A stretch of DNA of 64,000 nucleotides, taken from assembly GCA_029959085.1 (NCBI GenBank), contig JARWIR010000005.1, forward strand, positions 1,552,501 to 1,616,500, given 5' to 3'. This stretch comes from Nemophila menziesii. Its lineage: Eukaryota > Streptophyta > Magnoliopsida > Boraginales > Hydrophyllaceae. The notes beneath the pieces were generated by a model. It was not told where the DNA came from. It ran no database searches and saw nothing but the letters and a program-made list of their open reading frames with translations. Position numbers and translations under genes: made by a program. Positions 44,297 through 55,715 of this stretch are shown piece by piece (positions within the stretch are counted from its first letter, which is position 1; the number at the start of each line of letters is the position of its first letter).

Positions 44297-45490
44297 ATGA
44301 CTAATAGAACATCAATCTTATCTAGCAAGAGGGAGGTGAAGAGTAATAAGGGAGTGGATTTAAACAAGAAGAAATCAATTGACAAAGGAGCTAGTTCTAA
44401 ATCAAAGGGTAAAGATAAATTGAAGAGTGGGAAACCTTCGTATGATAGTAATGGTAAAAAGCTTTATTTTTATGCAAAGGAAAGAACACAACCTCAACAA
44501 AATCCTATACCTATAGAGAGAGTGGATACTTCAAATTCCTTGAAGATTTCTGCAGAGAAACAATTAGAAGAACTACCTTTTGCCTATGAGAAAGTATTCA
44601 AGGAGGAAATTAGAGATGGAGATTACAAGAGATTCTTTGAGCTTGGTGAGAAATTGGGTTGGTCTACGTTCATGGTAAGCCGCTCTGAATTATGTCATGA
44701 ATTAGTTTTGGAGTTCTATCTAAGCCTCTTTAGCCGAGATAGTGATTGTGTTCCGATTAGAGGAAAGTTAGTTCCTTTCACAGTTGAGGAGATTAGGAAC
44801 CACTTCAAGTTTCAGAAACTGAAAAGTTTTTGCAAATTTGAGGAAGCAGTTGCTAAACGAAAAATCTTTGATAAGGAATTACTTTTTGAGCATGTTTTAG
44901 ACAAGGAGAAAGTGCAATTACATACGGGAGAATTGAAGGCACCTTGGCCTTACAAATATCTTCAAGCAGATGCTAGAATTTGGCATAATTTCCTTATCCC
45001 TAATGTCTTTGGAAACACACGAACTTTGGAGGTGACTATGAAGAACGCGCTACTGTTGGACTGTATTTTGAGAGGAGAAGAAGTTGATGTGGCACAGTTG
45101 ATCTATGAGGAGGTGATACGATTCTCGGTCTCTCCTAAATCGGTTTATAACGTTAAATTTCCAACTATGATCACGTGTCTTGTGCGAAAAGCGAATGTAA
45201 TATTGGGTGAAGAAGAGAAACTCGAATTTAAAGCAAGTTATATTGATAATGCTTGGATCAAAGAAAGCCTTCGAAGAGCGGGTTCTACTCAAGCCTCGAA
45301 GGAAGAAAAGGAGCAAAATTGGCAAGAGAAGATGGAGGAGCGTTTAACGAAATTTGAAGCAGCTCAAACTTCCTTAGTCAATGATGTGGCACAAATCAAT
45401 GCTAATCAAGTGCACATCATGAAACTCCTTGAGCAATTAACGAAAGGTCCAGCAATTCCAATCTTGGATGTCAATGATGCGAGGCAATAA
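44297..45490 (+). CDS. Accessory ORF of the LTR element ('putative plant transposon protein' type)
   Basis: 397 residues from MTNRTSILSSKREVKSNKG. The N-terminus (1-70) is highly basic, Lys/Ser-rich and probably disordered. Residues about 95-290 resemble the domain annotated as putative plant transposon protein (PF20167) in Athila-type elements: LELVLEFYLSLF-type start (ELVLEFYLSLF), VPIRGKLVPFTVEEI, APWPYKYLQADARIWHNFL and a long helical stretch LLLDCILRGEEVDVAQLIYE. Residues about 335-385 are a predicted coiled coil (EEKEQNWQEKMEERLTKFE onward). No transmembrane segment or signal peptide is seen, so despite its env-like position it is not an envelope-type protein. It is intact although the element is non-autonomous, so it may be needed for mobilisation. 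The function of this family is unknown. Confidence 0.82.
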   Translation: MTNRTSILSSKREVKSNKGVDLNKKKSIDKGASSKSKGKDKLKSGKPSYDSNGKKLYFYAKERTQPQQNPIPIERVDTSNSLKISAEKQLEELPFAYEKVFKEEIRDGDYKRFFELGEKLGWSTFMVSRSELCHELVLEFYLSLFSRDSDCVPIRGKLVPFTVEEIRNHFKFQKLKSFCKFEEAVAKRKIFDKELLFEHVLDKEKVQLHTGELKAPWPYKYLQADARIWHNFLIPNVFGNTRTLEVTMKNALLLDCILRGEEVDVAQLIYEEVIRFSVSPKSVYNVKFPTMITCLVRKANVILGEEEKLEFKASYIDNAWIKESLRRAGSTQASKEEKEQNWQEKMEERLTKFEAAQTSLVNDVAQINANQVHIMKLLEQLTKGPAIPILDVNDARQ

Positions 45491-47063
45491 GCCTCGAGAG
45501 TATGTTCTCTTTCTTCCTTACCATTTCTGTAAATATGCCTATCTGCTAATTTTAATTTCTGTTTTCGAGTCTTTTTTCGAGTCGTGGGGACACGGCTCAT
45601 TTTTGAGTTGGGGGTGTGGGGATTCGTTGTCTCTCATCTCCATTTTTCAGTTTTTGAGTGAAATTAAAATTTTTGATGCATGGGAATTAGATGTAGAGTG
45701 TGTTTAATAACTTGAAAGCATAAGCTCAGTAGATTAATGATAGTAAGTGATATGTTTATGAGCTATGTATTTGTATGCTCTGAGTATTTGCAGGAAAACA
45801 CACGTTGATAGTAAAGAAAAGATTAGTGAGCAATGCGATAGAAAGTATGTTCGATCTCAGGGAACCTTGAAAGTGTGTAGGCCGTGAGATCCAAGCTAGT
45901 TGAAAAACCATTTGATGAAAGTGCTAAAGGTAAGAAATTTTCTGAATTACATAGTGTAGAAAGTGATCAAGGCGGTTCTTTCATATTTTTAAGCCTTTGA
46001 AGCCTTTTTATACCTTCTCACCTTGTGATTTTTGAGTTTAAAAGTTATATCCTTCTTAGCCCCTTCTAGCCTTTCTAAAGTTTTTTTTTGAAACACATTA
46101 TAAGCCATATCCTTTAGATTTTTAGGACTTTTCCATATGACCGCACTCGAATCGCGATGCTTAGACAGTTGTTTTAGAGCTTGAGTTTGGGGTGGTGGGG
46201 CCACCATTATGGGAGTTATTATGTTGGGATTTTTGAGCTTATTATTGTGCTTTGTGCTTTATATTGAAGATGTTTTACAGCATTGTATTGTAACCCTTGC
46301 CGGGGTAATAGTGAATGAAAAAGAAGCTTCGAGCTAATTTTGCCAACAAGGGCATTAAAAGAAAAAATATATATATGAGAAAATTAGCGTGATATCTCAA
46401 CATTAAAAGAGAGTCATAGCTATAGAAAAGAGAATTGATTTGAAAAAAAAAGAAAATATATATATTCGGACCGGCAAAGTGGATTTATATGTGAACATCT
46501 TAAAGCTTAATTGGGTTATTGGGGATGCTAAATTGTGCATCAAGGAATTCATTGGGTTGAGTGAGAAACGTTTATGAGAGTAACTCAAGCTCTAGGGCGA
46601 TTCGTTGATGGCTAGTGAGGAGAGAGCCAAAAGCTCACTCCAAATTATCCAAATATATGATCATACCGTCCCTAAGCCTACATTACAACCTTAAAAGACC
46701 TTGTGATTCTTTGTTATGTAATTGAGAAGTGATTGAGCCATTAGAGATTAGTTAAGTGGATTCTTGGATACTAGTGAGGTTTGATGAACAATCTATAGCT
46801 CTCTTGGGGAACTGAGTAAAGTCCCAATCCTTCTTACATTGCGAAACTAATCTGATCTTGAAATCAAGCCGTGTTGACTGTAGATATGAGAAGTGTACAG
46901 GTATGTAGTTTATGAATATTATTGCATGAAATTTTCTGAGCTGTGTGCTTTAGGTTTATTCTATATATTCTGCTATGTTTTTTTCCTGTGTTGAAAATTT
47001 TATAAGTGTGTATTTCTAGACTTCCCTATGTTTTTATCTTTTATTGTATCGGGACGATACAAC
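45491..47063 (+). other. Untranslated 3' internal region of the LTR element
   Basis: 1.6 kb between the accessory ORF and the PPT with no supported ORF. It includes another PPT-like 14-mer at 45602-45615 and A/T-rich sequence, consistent with a long 3' leader or a decayed reading frame. Confidence 0.6.
45602..45615 (+). promoter_or_regulatory. PPT-like 14-mer, copy 2
   Basis: TTTGAGTTGGGGGT, followed by GTGGGG, 111 bases after the stop of the accessory ORF. Confidence 0.5.
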
Positions 47064-47079
47064 TTTGAGTTGGGGGTCT
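47064..47079 (+). promoter_or_regulatory. Polypurine tract of the LTR element
   Basis: TTTGAGTTGGGGGTCT immediately 5' of the 3' LTR (47080); the purine run GAGTTGGGGG in this position primes plus-strand synthesis. Confidence 0.75.
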
Positions 47080-48610
47080 TGATGTCTCCTCATTTGTGAT
47101 AGATTTATGTTAAGATGAGACATCATTTTTAGTGTTTTAGAAGTCAATAATGTCGATTTTCTTGAGTTTTGGTGCACTTTCCTAATTTGTGTCTTGATTT
47201 GTAGAATTATTGTTTTTAGAGCATATTGGGTTTAAATTGTTTATTTAGTGTGTAGCTTTAAAGATAATTATGGAGTTTAATTAGAGTCCAAGTCAAAGAC
47301 AACAACTTATGGAAAGAGATATGCATGGTAATTGGAGATAAGGAAAGAATTGCTAAAAAGATGGAAAAGGAAAAGCTGCCTAAATCTGGGATTCTGCAAA
47401 GATAGGCGTTTTTACCTAATAAAGAGGCCGAATTTGGTAGATTACTCCTAAAGGGTCTAGATAATTCTGTTGCGATTCTTTTGGTATCTTGTGGAGCAAA
47501 ATCGGACCAATAATAAAGAAGTTATGACCAAAACAACGCAGCAGTGTTTATCTTTATTTCCATACGAATTTGAGTTGGGCTAGAAGTCCATTACCTTAAC
47601 TCTTCCTCAAGAAAACGAATTAGGTCTTCTAAACACCTATAAATACACCCTTATATCACTTGTAAATGATCCTTGCCTCATAGTAATTAGTTCTTAAGGT
47701 TTTATTCTTCCAGTTTATTGTAGAGAGCAAGATGATGTCTTTTATTATTTCTTTTAGTTTATTTCCTTCAGGTATGAACTAAACCTCCCATAGCTTGGGT
47801 TTTGCATATGTATAATCTATGAATTCTAATTCTTCTATCTAAGTTTCTTTGGGAATTATATGTTTTAATCTGATATTAGCCACTTACTTTATATTTGCTT
47901 ATGTGTTTTGATTTAATGTCTTTCCTAGAATTGATCACTTTAGGATTGTTTTAAGAGTAGTTAGATGTTCTCCTTGACAGGGTGTTTAACTATTGAACCA
48001 CCACATAATGTCTAGTGTCGATAGCAGTTCTGACAAAACATACTTCTAACTAGATAGTCATTAAGGTTTGTTTTAACCACAGTATCACCAAGACTTGCAG
48101 TATTTGCTTAGGGCCTTAGTGGCGTTTGATAACCCTATTTTAAATCACTTCTTGGTTGTGACGTAGCCCCCTTAGTCGCTCTCAAGGTCTAAGGTAGTGG
48201 AATTTAGAATCCTGACTAAGTATTACCAAGAGCTAATATTCTCCCTTATGAACTAGATCTATAGATAGAATTAGAAGGATTAGTGCATACTAGCAAAACC
48301 TAAGCTATACTTCTCATCTCATATTCTTAATCTTTTACTTTATTGTCTTTATTTTCCTAGCTTTAATTTAGTTTTAATTCATAAATTCGAAAAACCAAAT
48401 ATTTAATTTTCTGTTTTCTAATTATTTACTTTTACTCGTTATCTGTTCCTACGCGTTTAACACACTTAAGTCCCTGAGAACGAACTCTACTTATCATTAA
48501 AACTTGCATACGTCCTGTAATACTTGCAGTACTGTGCCTGTCTAGGGTGAGAGTGCATAGTTTTCCATACTTAAATTGATCTTATTTTTATCACACCCTA
48601 GGCGACACCA
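47080..48610 (+). repeat. 3' LTR
   Basis: 1531 bp, same length as the 5' LTR; one difference noticed on line-by-line comparison (G at 47171 against A at 38829). Confidence 0.97.
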
Positions 48611-48615
48611 GAAAA
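48611..48615. repeat. Target-site duplication, right copy (gaaaa)
   Basis: Matches 38733-38737 exactly. Confidence 0.95.
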
Positions 48616-49260
48616 CATTGGAATAAATAGGTGTATGATCTGTTGAGTTAACCCACATGATTATGATGAATCAAATGTTGAGGACACTAGCTCCCTTCCC
48701 TCTGCTTAGAAGACCTAATTTATTTTGATGCCTTGTTCTTATCCGAACATGAGCCTACTGGTATTATGATTATTGGTAAGGATGATATGGATGTTTCCAT
48801 TTTTTGTGACAGAGAGACACTCTGGAGTAGCAATGTTATGGAGGCGGAAGGGAAACAATTCTCAAAACCCGTGTTGCGGCAAACTCCTTTAGTGATAAAT
48901 CAGTTGTGATTGCTTTGGGGTTCCCCAAGGCTTGGCATCTTCATTTGTATCTAACTGGAGAGTTAGACCTGTTATGGAGGCGGAGGGGCAACAATTCTCA
49001 AAACCCATGTTGCGGCAAACTCCTTCAGTGATAAATCAGTTGTGATTGCTTTGGGGAACCCAAGGCTTGGCATCTTCATTTGTATCTAACTGGTGAGTTA
49101 GACCTGTTATGGAGGCGGATGGGAAACAATTCTCAAAACCCGTGTTGCGGCAAACTCCTTCAGTGATAAATCAGTTGTGATTGCTTTGGGGTTCCCCAAG
49201 GCTTGGCATCTTCATTTGTATCTAACTGGAGAGTTAGACCTCTTACGTAAAGAATTGGAG
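48616..49260 (+). pseudogene. LINE remnant, right of the LTR element, with a triplicated RNase H segment
   Basis: RNase H-like domain of the LINE split by the LTR element: FDALFLSEHEPTGIMIIGKD (about 48700), SIFCDRETLWSSNVMEAEGK (about 48800). The part starting gttatggaggcgga is present three times in tandem (48835, 48971, 49106; periods 136 and 135). Stops within each unit show it is dead. Confidence 0.78.
48835..49240. repeat. Three tandem copies of a 135-bp unit
   Basis: Each unit runs gttatggaggcgga...caacttggagagttagacct-like sequence (tctaactggagagttagacct split at the end). Copies are about 97% alike; the second lacks a tt in 'ggggttcccc'. Confidence 0.9.
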
Positions 49261-50784
49261 AGTTTATTTGGTATAGGTCATCTATTAACATTAGACATGT
49301 TTTAGAAATAGAAATATAGAAACCGGTTTGTTAAATAGGAGTTTCATATGTAACTTAGTTCCAACTAAATGTTATCGATTCATATCTTCGATCTGATCAG
49401 GATGTTAATAAGTCTAGAGTATCGTAAGGTACATGTTAATCCAGCCTTTTTTTGGGTTAGGTAAACGGTTGTATAAATAGAAAATAATTGTACACTATAC
49501 AAAAGAGTTACCTACCTAAGCTCAAAAGCTTAAGGTAGCAACTACGAAGTTAAGAAACTAATTCATACTAGTACAAGTTAATCTCCCACTATCATCCAAA
49601 AAGGAACGATGAAAGAACAAGGAAAATAAAACGGAAAAAAATACACCACTTAATTTTCTCGGTAACCGTTTCTCTAGAGATAGAATCATCCCTCATAGCA
49701 AAGTGATTTATTGTCTTCCAAATACAATATACAGTAGCTCCAAAACTGATTCTTAATTCTTTTCTTTTCCAATTTTCTTTAGTTTTAAACTTCTTAAGTA
49801 ATTTAAAAGCATTAAGGAGTGTATTCATTTCTTTATATCTTCCAAGCCAAGTTTTTATTTCATTCCCAAATCACTCTTACATAAGTACAATAAAAAAGAG
49901 GTGCTTATTCGACTCAAAATTTTCATCGGCACAAAATGGATCCAAGTCTTAATATATTATGTTCTTAATAAAAAATAAAGAAAATAAGGAATTGCCGCCG
50001 CTTCTCTCCGGGCCATCATTTGACCGAAGTCATGTAACTCAAAACATGAAAAGTCACTTGCACATGCCTCACCATATACCAAACTATTTGAAAAAAAAAA
50101 AAAAAATAATACCAAACTACAAAAGGATGATGTGTTTTTTATATTTCTTTTTCGTTTTCTTATTCATCGACAATTTTGACAAACAAAAAAAAACTAATAT
50201 TATAAGTAACAATTATTCGACCAAACATTCGTACTTGCTACTTACATTAGACGCGGTTGTTGACCATTTCTCTTACTATTAATTAGTCAACTCCCAAACA
50301 TGAAAACCCAAAACCACCCTCTCTTCACTTTCCATTACTTCCTTAAACTACTACGTTATGAGTTATGACTTCCTCAAATTCTTGCGTCTCCTCATAGGTA
50401 AAATACTCTTCATCATATTTACTTTTTCATTAATTTCTTGATTCATTATAATTTTTTATTTAATTGAATATTTATATTTGTTAATTATTTACAAAATCTC
50501 ATTTGCATTCGCTTATTTATACTAGATAGAAATAGAATTATTTTTAATGTTGTTTGAACCTTAAGTTTGATCGCTCGAATTTAGTACTGATCATCTTTAT
50601 AATTAAGGAAATAATGAACACACAAGTTGTTTTGATTGTTTTTTGACTATGCCTTAACACACAAGTCTATATTTCGTATTAATTTCCCTATAGGTCCCTA
50701 TATTATGATCGAACTAATTAAAATTCTTGAATTATGATTATAGTGTCAATCTTGGTGGTTCGCAAAAGATGTTAATAACAAATA
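49261..50784. other. Intergenic region upstream of the CRLK gene
   Basis: No supported gene. A minus-strand 78-codon frame (49592-49828) contains SFGATVYCIWKTINH, reminiscent of the C-terminal part of LINE zinc-binding tails, and is probably a further LINE remnant. 50300-50780 should include the promoter and 5' UTR of the kinase gene. Confidence 0.45.
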
Positions 50785-52495
50785 ATGGTTGATAGAGCTA
50801 ATTTAATTGTTATCGGGATTTCGGTTGGGTTAGCTTTTGGAATACTTATAGCAACTCTTGTATTTTTCGCGATTCGATGGTTCAAAAGAAAAGTTCCTCC
50901 AATTAAATCGCGACAAATGGACACGCTTCCCATTCGAACTAATGGATTAGGCTTAGACACAAGCATTGACTTAAGTGCACCAATCTCAAATTTCAAAAAT
51001 ATTCTCAGACACAATAAAAAAGATCGGTTTGTTTCAGGATCAGCTATTCCAAGACATTCATACAAGTAAAGTTACTCTTAACTTTAAACTAAGTATTCGA
51101 TTAATTTTTGTAGAGTATATAAATAATTTTTATATATATTTCCAGGGATATACAAAGAGCTACGAATAATTTCACGACTATATTAGGACAAGGGTCTTTT
51201 GGTCCGGTTTATAAAGCTGTGATGCCAGGTGGTATTGTAGTTGCTGTGAAGGTTCTTGCTTCTAATTCAAAACAAGGAGAAAATGAGTTTGACACAGAGG
51301 TAGGGACTTATATATTATAGGGACTTATAGTGCAATTAACTGAAAGAAACTTGGTATGTTCTTCGTGACAGGTGTCTCTTTTAGGAAGACTTCATCATCG
51401 TAATTTAGTGAATTTGGTTGGATATTGTGTAGATAAAGGACAACGCATGTTAATTTACGAGTTTATGAGTAATGGAAGCTTAGCAAACCTTCTATACAGT
51501 AAGTCCTTTGTTTAGGGACCTATATTGTAATAAACTAAAACTAATAATAATATAGGGACTTATTGTGCAATTTTTGCTTGTGTTCAGGTGAAGAGGAGAT
51601 AGCTTTGAGTTGGGAAGAAAGATTACAAATTGCTCTCGATATTTCACACGGTATTGAATATCTTCACGATGGGGTAAGTTATGTTAAATACTCTGTTTTT
51701 TTATAGTAAGATCGGTTAATCTTGACCGTTGAATCTTATGATATTCTTTATAATAGGCTGTTCCAGCTGTTATTCATCGGGATTTAAAGTCTGCTAATAT
51801 ATTACTAGATCAAGATATGAGAGCTAAGGTACATTTTCACCTTTGTACATTTGGTTTTCTAATTTTTTATATATTTCAATATCATTTTCAACATATAATA
51901 TTAGGTTGCGGATTTTGGATTATCTAAAGAGGAGGTATTTGATGGTCGAAATTCAGGTTTAAAAGGTACTTATGGGTATATAGATCCTGCTTATATAGCC
52001 TCAAACCGGTACACTTTACAAAGTGACATTTATAGCTTTGGAATTATCCTTTTTGAACTCATCACAGCCATTCATCCACATCAAAACTTAATGGAGTATG
52101 TCGATCTTGTAAGTCCTTTTTCGCCCCTAGAATGTTTAGGATCGAATTGGAAAAACATGTAAATATTAGGGACTAAATGATCAGTTTGTTTTTTTCTTTA
52201 AAAGGCAGGTATGAGTTCAGATGGTATAGATGAAATACTTGATAATCGAATTGTGGGGACATGTAAACTTGATGATGTAAGAAGACTTGCTTCAATAGCT
52301 CACAAGTGTTTAAAAAAAACTCCTAGAAAACGGCCTTTAATTGCGGAAGTTTCACAAGAAATATCGAGATTGAAATTTAAAGGCTTTGTTAAAGAAGATA
52401 CCATGTCTGATATTTCGAGAATGGTGAGTCGAATAGAGGAGAATCATGTGGAAATGATGAATATGTCTAGCTTGAATGAGAGGATAATTGTATGA
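50785..52495 (+). CDS. CRLK: CRLK-type calcium/calmodulin-regulated receptor-like kinase
   Basis: Plasma-membrane receptor-like Ser/Thr kinase without a large ectodomain. Exons 50785-51065, 51146-51299, 51372-51498, 51588-51673, 51757-51828, 51905-52108 and 52205-52495 join in frame to 404 residues; all introns are GT-AG. The N-terminus has one membrane span (about residues 6-30: [20 protein letters not shown]), a basic stop-transfer and a linker with [10 protein letters not shown], both CRLK-like. Kinase: GQGSFGPVY glycine loop, VAVKVLA (Lys), [21 protein letters not shown] and [12 protein letters not shown], so it looks active. The C-terminal tail ([20 protein letters not shown]) follows the kinase. 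Arabidopsis CRLK1/2 act in cold signalling through MEKK1; that role is inferred by homology. Introns 2 and 3 carry pieces of the dispersed minisatellite. CRLK1 or CRLK2 cannot be distinguished here. Confidence 0.9.
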
Positions 52496-53204
52496 AATTG
52501 TGAATAGTATTATATTTGGTAACATTTGTAAGGTTTATTGATTATACTAAAAAAGCCTCGAACCTTTTAATATAAAGGTATACTACTAGTACTCTGACAG
52601 TTTCCTTTGGGGCTGTTTAGTTAATGCAATATTTTTTATTATTGGTTTATGAAAATAAAGTTTGTTTAATGGTTTTAATAGGTAAGATATAGAAATTAGT
52701 AATGAAACTGTGTTTGGATATTGAAAAGGAGATATAGTTTTCTTTTGAAAATGAGATGAGAATGTGTTATTAAAGAATGTGAAATTCGTTTTTTTTTAAC
52801 ATAAATTGTATAAACACAAACTCTAAAACTAATTACAAACAACTCCACAAATTCAAAGTCTCTTTCCCCATTTTCCTTTATATTTTCTTTGTTTTTGTTT
52901 TTTCGTTCAATAAATAATATAAACAAGTTATAATGTTAAAATGATATTAATTCATTCTTTTGTGTCTGATATATTTTTTATATTGCTCAATGTAAAAAAG
53001 ACATGATTAATGTATTTTTGTTGTTCCTTAATGTATAAAAATGAATTGTTCAATGCAAAAAATTACTTGTTTAATGTTAAAATGAATTGGGACAGTGCAA
53101 AAATATATGTTTTTCGATATAAAAGATAATATATTTAGTGTTGAAATTATACTCATTGTCATTCGTCAATCGTAGTATTCAGTGTAATCCTCGACGACAA
53201 TAAC

Positions 53205-53286
53205 ATGGTGTATAGAGTATAACCACCAACGACACTCAGCATTCTATGGTGTATAGAGTATAACCACCAACGACACTCAACATTTT
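53205..53286. repeat. Two tandem copies of a 41-bp unit
   Basis: atggtgtatagagtataacc...cgacactca(g/a)catt at 53205 and 53246. Confidence 0.9.
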
Positions 53287-53364
53287 ATTAATGTTCTGTG
53301 TTATCTCGAATAGAGTTTAGTGTATTTCTTTAGCTCTTGGAGAATTAATTGAAAAATTATATAA

Positions 53365-53540
53365 TGTGATATCATTCCCACTCAAATATCATTCTATGAC
53401 ATTGCGTGAATTGATTGGTTATAAGTCGTTAATTTATTTATTTTCTTGACCCAATTAACGATTTATTACCAATCAATTCACGTCACGTCATTGAGTGGTA
53501 TTTGGGTGGTATGATTTTAGGTGGTATATATCATTGCTCA
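53365..53540. mobile_element. Hairpin MITE
   Basis: Left arm cccactcaaatatcat...gcgtgaattgattggt is matched by the reverse complement of the right arm (accaatcaattcacgt...gagtggtatttgggtggt). The stem is about 65 bases with a short loop (53434-53450) containing ttattttcttgaccc. It is non-coding; the family is uncertain. Confidence 0.75.
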
Positions 53541-54134
53541 TAATAACAGGACATATGCCTATAGATTGGTTTATGTAATTTTTAAAATATAAGATAGGTG
53601 TCATAATATATATCATTACTCTGTTATTATATCCAATAATCATAATTTATATATTAAACAATCCAATACTGACTACTTTGATAGGAAATCATTTTAATCC
53701 AGTATAAAAGGTTAATTTTAATACTGATCTATCCAATATTGGATTAAAAAAATTTCCTATCATCATTATTAAACAATAAAAATCTCTTTGGAAGTCCATT
53801 TGGGTCAATTTTTTTGTTTTTTTTTTTTCTTTTTTTCAAAATTTAAGCAATCAAAATTGATAGAGATGGGGCCAAATTGTGGCCCAAATACAATTTATGA
53901 ACCAACAACCCATCTATGACCACAATAAGCTGTCACTAATTAGGCGCACAATAGCACCAAGTTCAGCTAGGGCTTCTATATTTAATCTTTGAATAAACAA
54001 AAGGAAAATTATATATCGTTTTCACACACACACTCACTCACTTACTCAGAGTACAAATGTATCGCAAAAATAATATATAAATATAATATATATAATTAGA
54101 CACTCTGCTTCAAAAAGTGAAATTCGAAGAGAAA

Positions 54135-55715
54135 ATGGTGAGAAGTGTGAAGAGCCACCACAACGATGTTGATGAAGAAGAAGATTATCACGAATTTGCC
54201 TCCTCAACTCCACACGATTCTTCTCGTAAAGGTATAATACACCTATACATTTATAAATATATAATATTTTTTATCTGTTCATTTATTAATTGTAAAATTG
54301 CAGAGAAATCAGAAGGAAGGAGCGGTGATCAGAAGCTCCGGTCGAAGCATTCCGAGACAGAGCAGCGAAGAAGGAGCAAAATTAATGAAAGGCAAGCAAT
54401 GCTAGTTGTTAATTTTAATTAGTATTATTATTACTGTATCGCTAGTATAATTGTTCGATTATTCTCTGAAATTGTTAAGTTTTCATAATTAGAAATTGAT
54501 TTGTGCCTTTTTTGATGTGTTAGATTTGTGTCAATTGAGATTATTGTTTGTATTTTGAAGTTTTGTTAGCTTAACTTTGCAAATCTGTGGAGATAGTTAA
54601 AATATTAGGGTAAATTGCACTGTAGATCCCTATGTGTTATGTGAAATAGGCAAATGAAGTCCAGTTTTATACCAAAAATAGCAAATATTCACCTGTGAAG
54701 CAGTAAATTTGCAATACTAACCTTGACAAAGGGCCAATATACAATTAAACCATAATTGTGATACAGATTTCAAATGTTAAGAAACATTATACCCGAGAAT
54801 GATCAAAAGCGAGACAGAGCTTCATTCTTGTTAGAGGTGTGTTTTTTACTTTCTTTTTTTCTTGAAATGATAAATAAAAACTTATAAGAAATACTTATAT
54901 ATGCAGGTTATACAGTATGTGCAGTTTTTACAAGAGAGGTTACAGATTTACGAAGGAACTTACCCAAATTGGAGTCCAGATCAATCGAAATTAACACCAT
55001 GGGTAATTTTGTCATATTATAAGTAGTATTTTGTGAATTACTATTTTACCCTTTCTTTAATTATTGACAGAGAAGCAATTCCGGCCCAAATGAAACCTTT
55101 ATCGAGCAAACTCCGCTGATTAGAAACGAATGTAATCAAGAAGAAAACATTGTGGGCCCCACAGCACCAATACTTGCTAATTCACAAAACTCAGTAGAAT
55201 CGATTCCTCATAACATACCATTAGAACCAAATATGTTTGAAAATCTGACTGTACAACATGATGTTGAACATTTAGCTTCACATTCTCAATCTCAATGGTA
55301 CACTCAAACTGAACAGGAAGATTTAAGAAGTGATAATGGAGAAGATGTGTATTCACAAGGGTGAGAATTTGACAATTTGTACGAAATTTTTCAATGCAAA
55401 TTTAAAATTATATAAAGTAACAGTTTTGTTTTTGTGAGTAGGCTGTTAAACACGTTAACTCGTGCATTACAATCTTCAGGGGTAGATTTGTCACAAGCAA
55501 ATATCTCAGTGCAACTTGATATAGCAAGACAAGCAAAGGTGATAGATACACTTTTCTTTACTCTATTTATTTTATAACATGTAATCATTTTTCTTGTATG
55601 GTTTCAGGATGAGCAGAACCAAACAGTGGTTGAACCAATGGGTCCTCCAGAGTACTCCATTAGTGGTGGTGAAAGCTATCATGGTCATAAAAGGCATAGA
55701 GCAGAGGAAAATTAG
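54135..55715 (+). CDS. BIM: BIM-type bHLH transcription factor
   Basis: Nuclear E-box-binding factor of the BES1-interacting Myc-like group, which works with BES1/BZR1 in brassinosteroid responses. Exons 54135-54231, 54304-54391, 54767-54836, 54907-55002, 55071-55360, 55442-55538 and 55608-55715 join to 281 residues. The bHLH (about residues 47-100) reads [20 protein letters not shown], a loop with [14 protein letters not shown], then [12 protein letters not shown]. His, Glu and Arg at the DNA-contact positions are intact. [18 protein letters not shown] and a C-terminal block ([20 protein letters not shown], then [12 protein letters not shown]) are BIM hallmarks. The ATG at 54135 is the first in frame (a GTG lies 18 bases upstream). 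Intron 2 has a GC donor (gaaag|gcaagc). BIM1, BIM2 or BIM3 cannot be decided, but the short N-terminus favours BIM2/BIM3 over BIM1. Confidence 0.88.

Larger units (their letters stand above)
38738..48610 (+). mobile_element. Complete non-autonomous Athila-like LTR retrotransposon, 9,873 bp
   Basis: Two 1531-bp LTRs (38738-40268 and 47080-48610), both starting TGATGTCTCC and ending GCGACACCA, with 5-bp target duplications (gaaaa). The primer-binding site at 40275 matches the 3' end of tRNA-Asp, the usual Athila primer. The internal region holds one long gag-protease-integrase-tail ORF, a GC-rich repeat block, an accessory ORF with a plant-transposon domain in the env-like position, and a PPT before the 3' LTR. 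Reverse transcriptase, RNase H and the integrase core are absent, so mobilisation must rely on a helper. The LTRs differ at one position by eye (A at 38829, G at 47171), pointing to a very recent insertion. It sits in a LINE remnant. Confidence 0.95.
52496..54134. other. Intergenic region between CRLK and the bHLH gene
   Basis: Contains the CRLK 3' UTR, a 41-bp tandem repeat (53205-53286), a hairpin MITE (53365-53540) and the bHLH promoter. No coding sequence seen. Confidence 0.6.
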
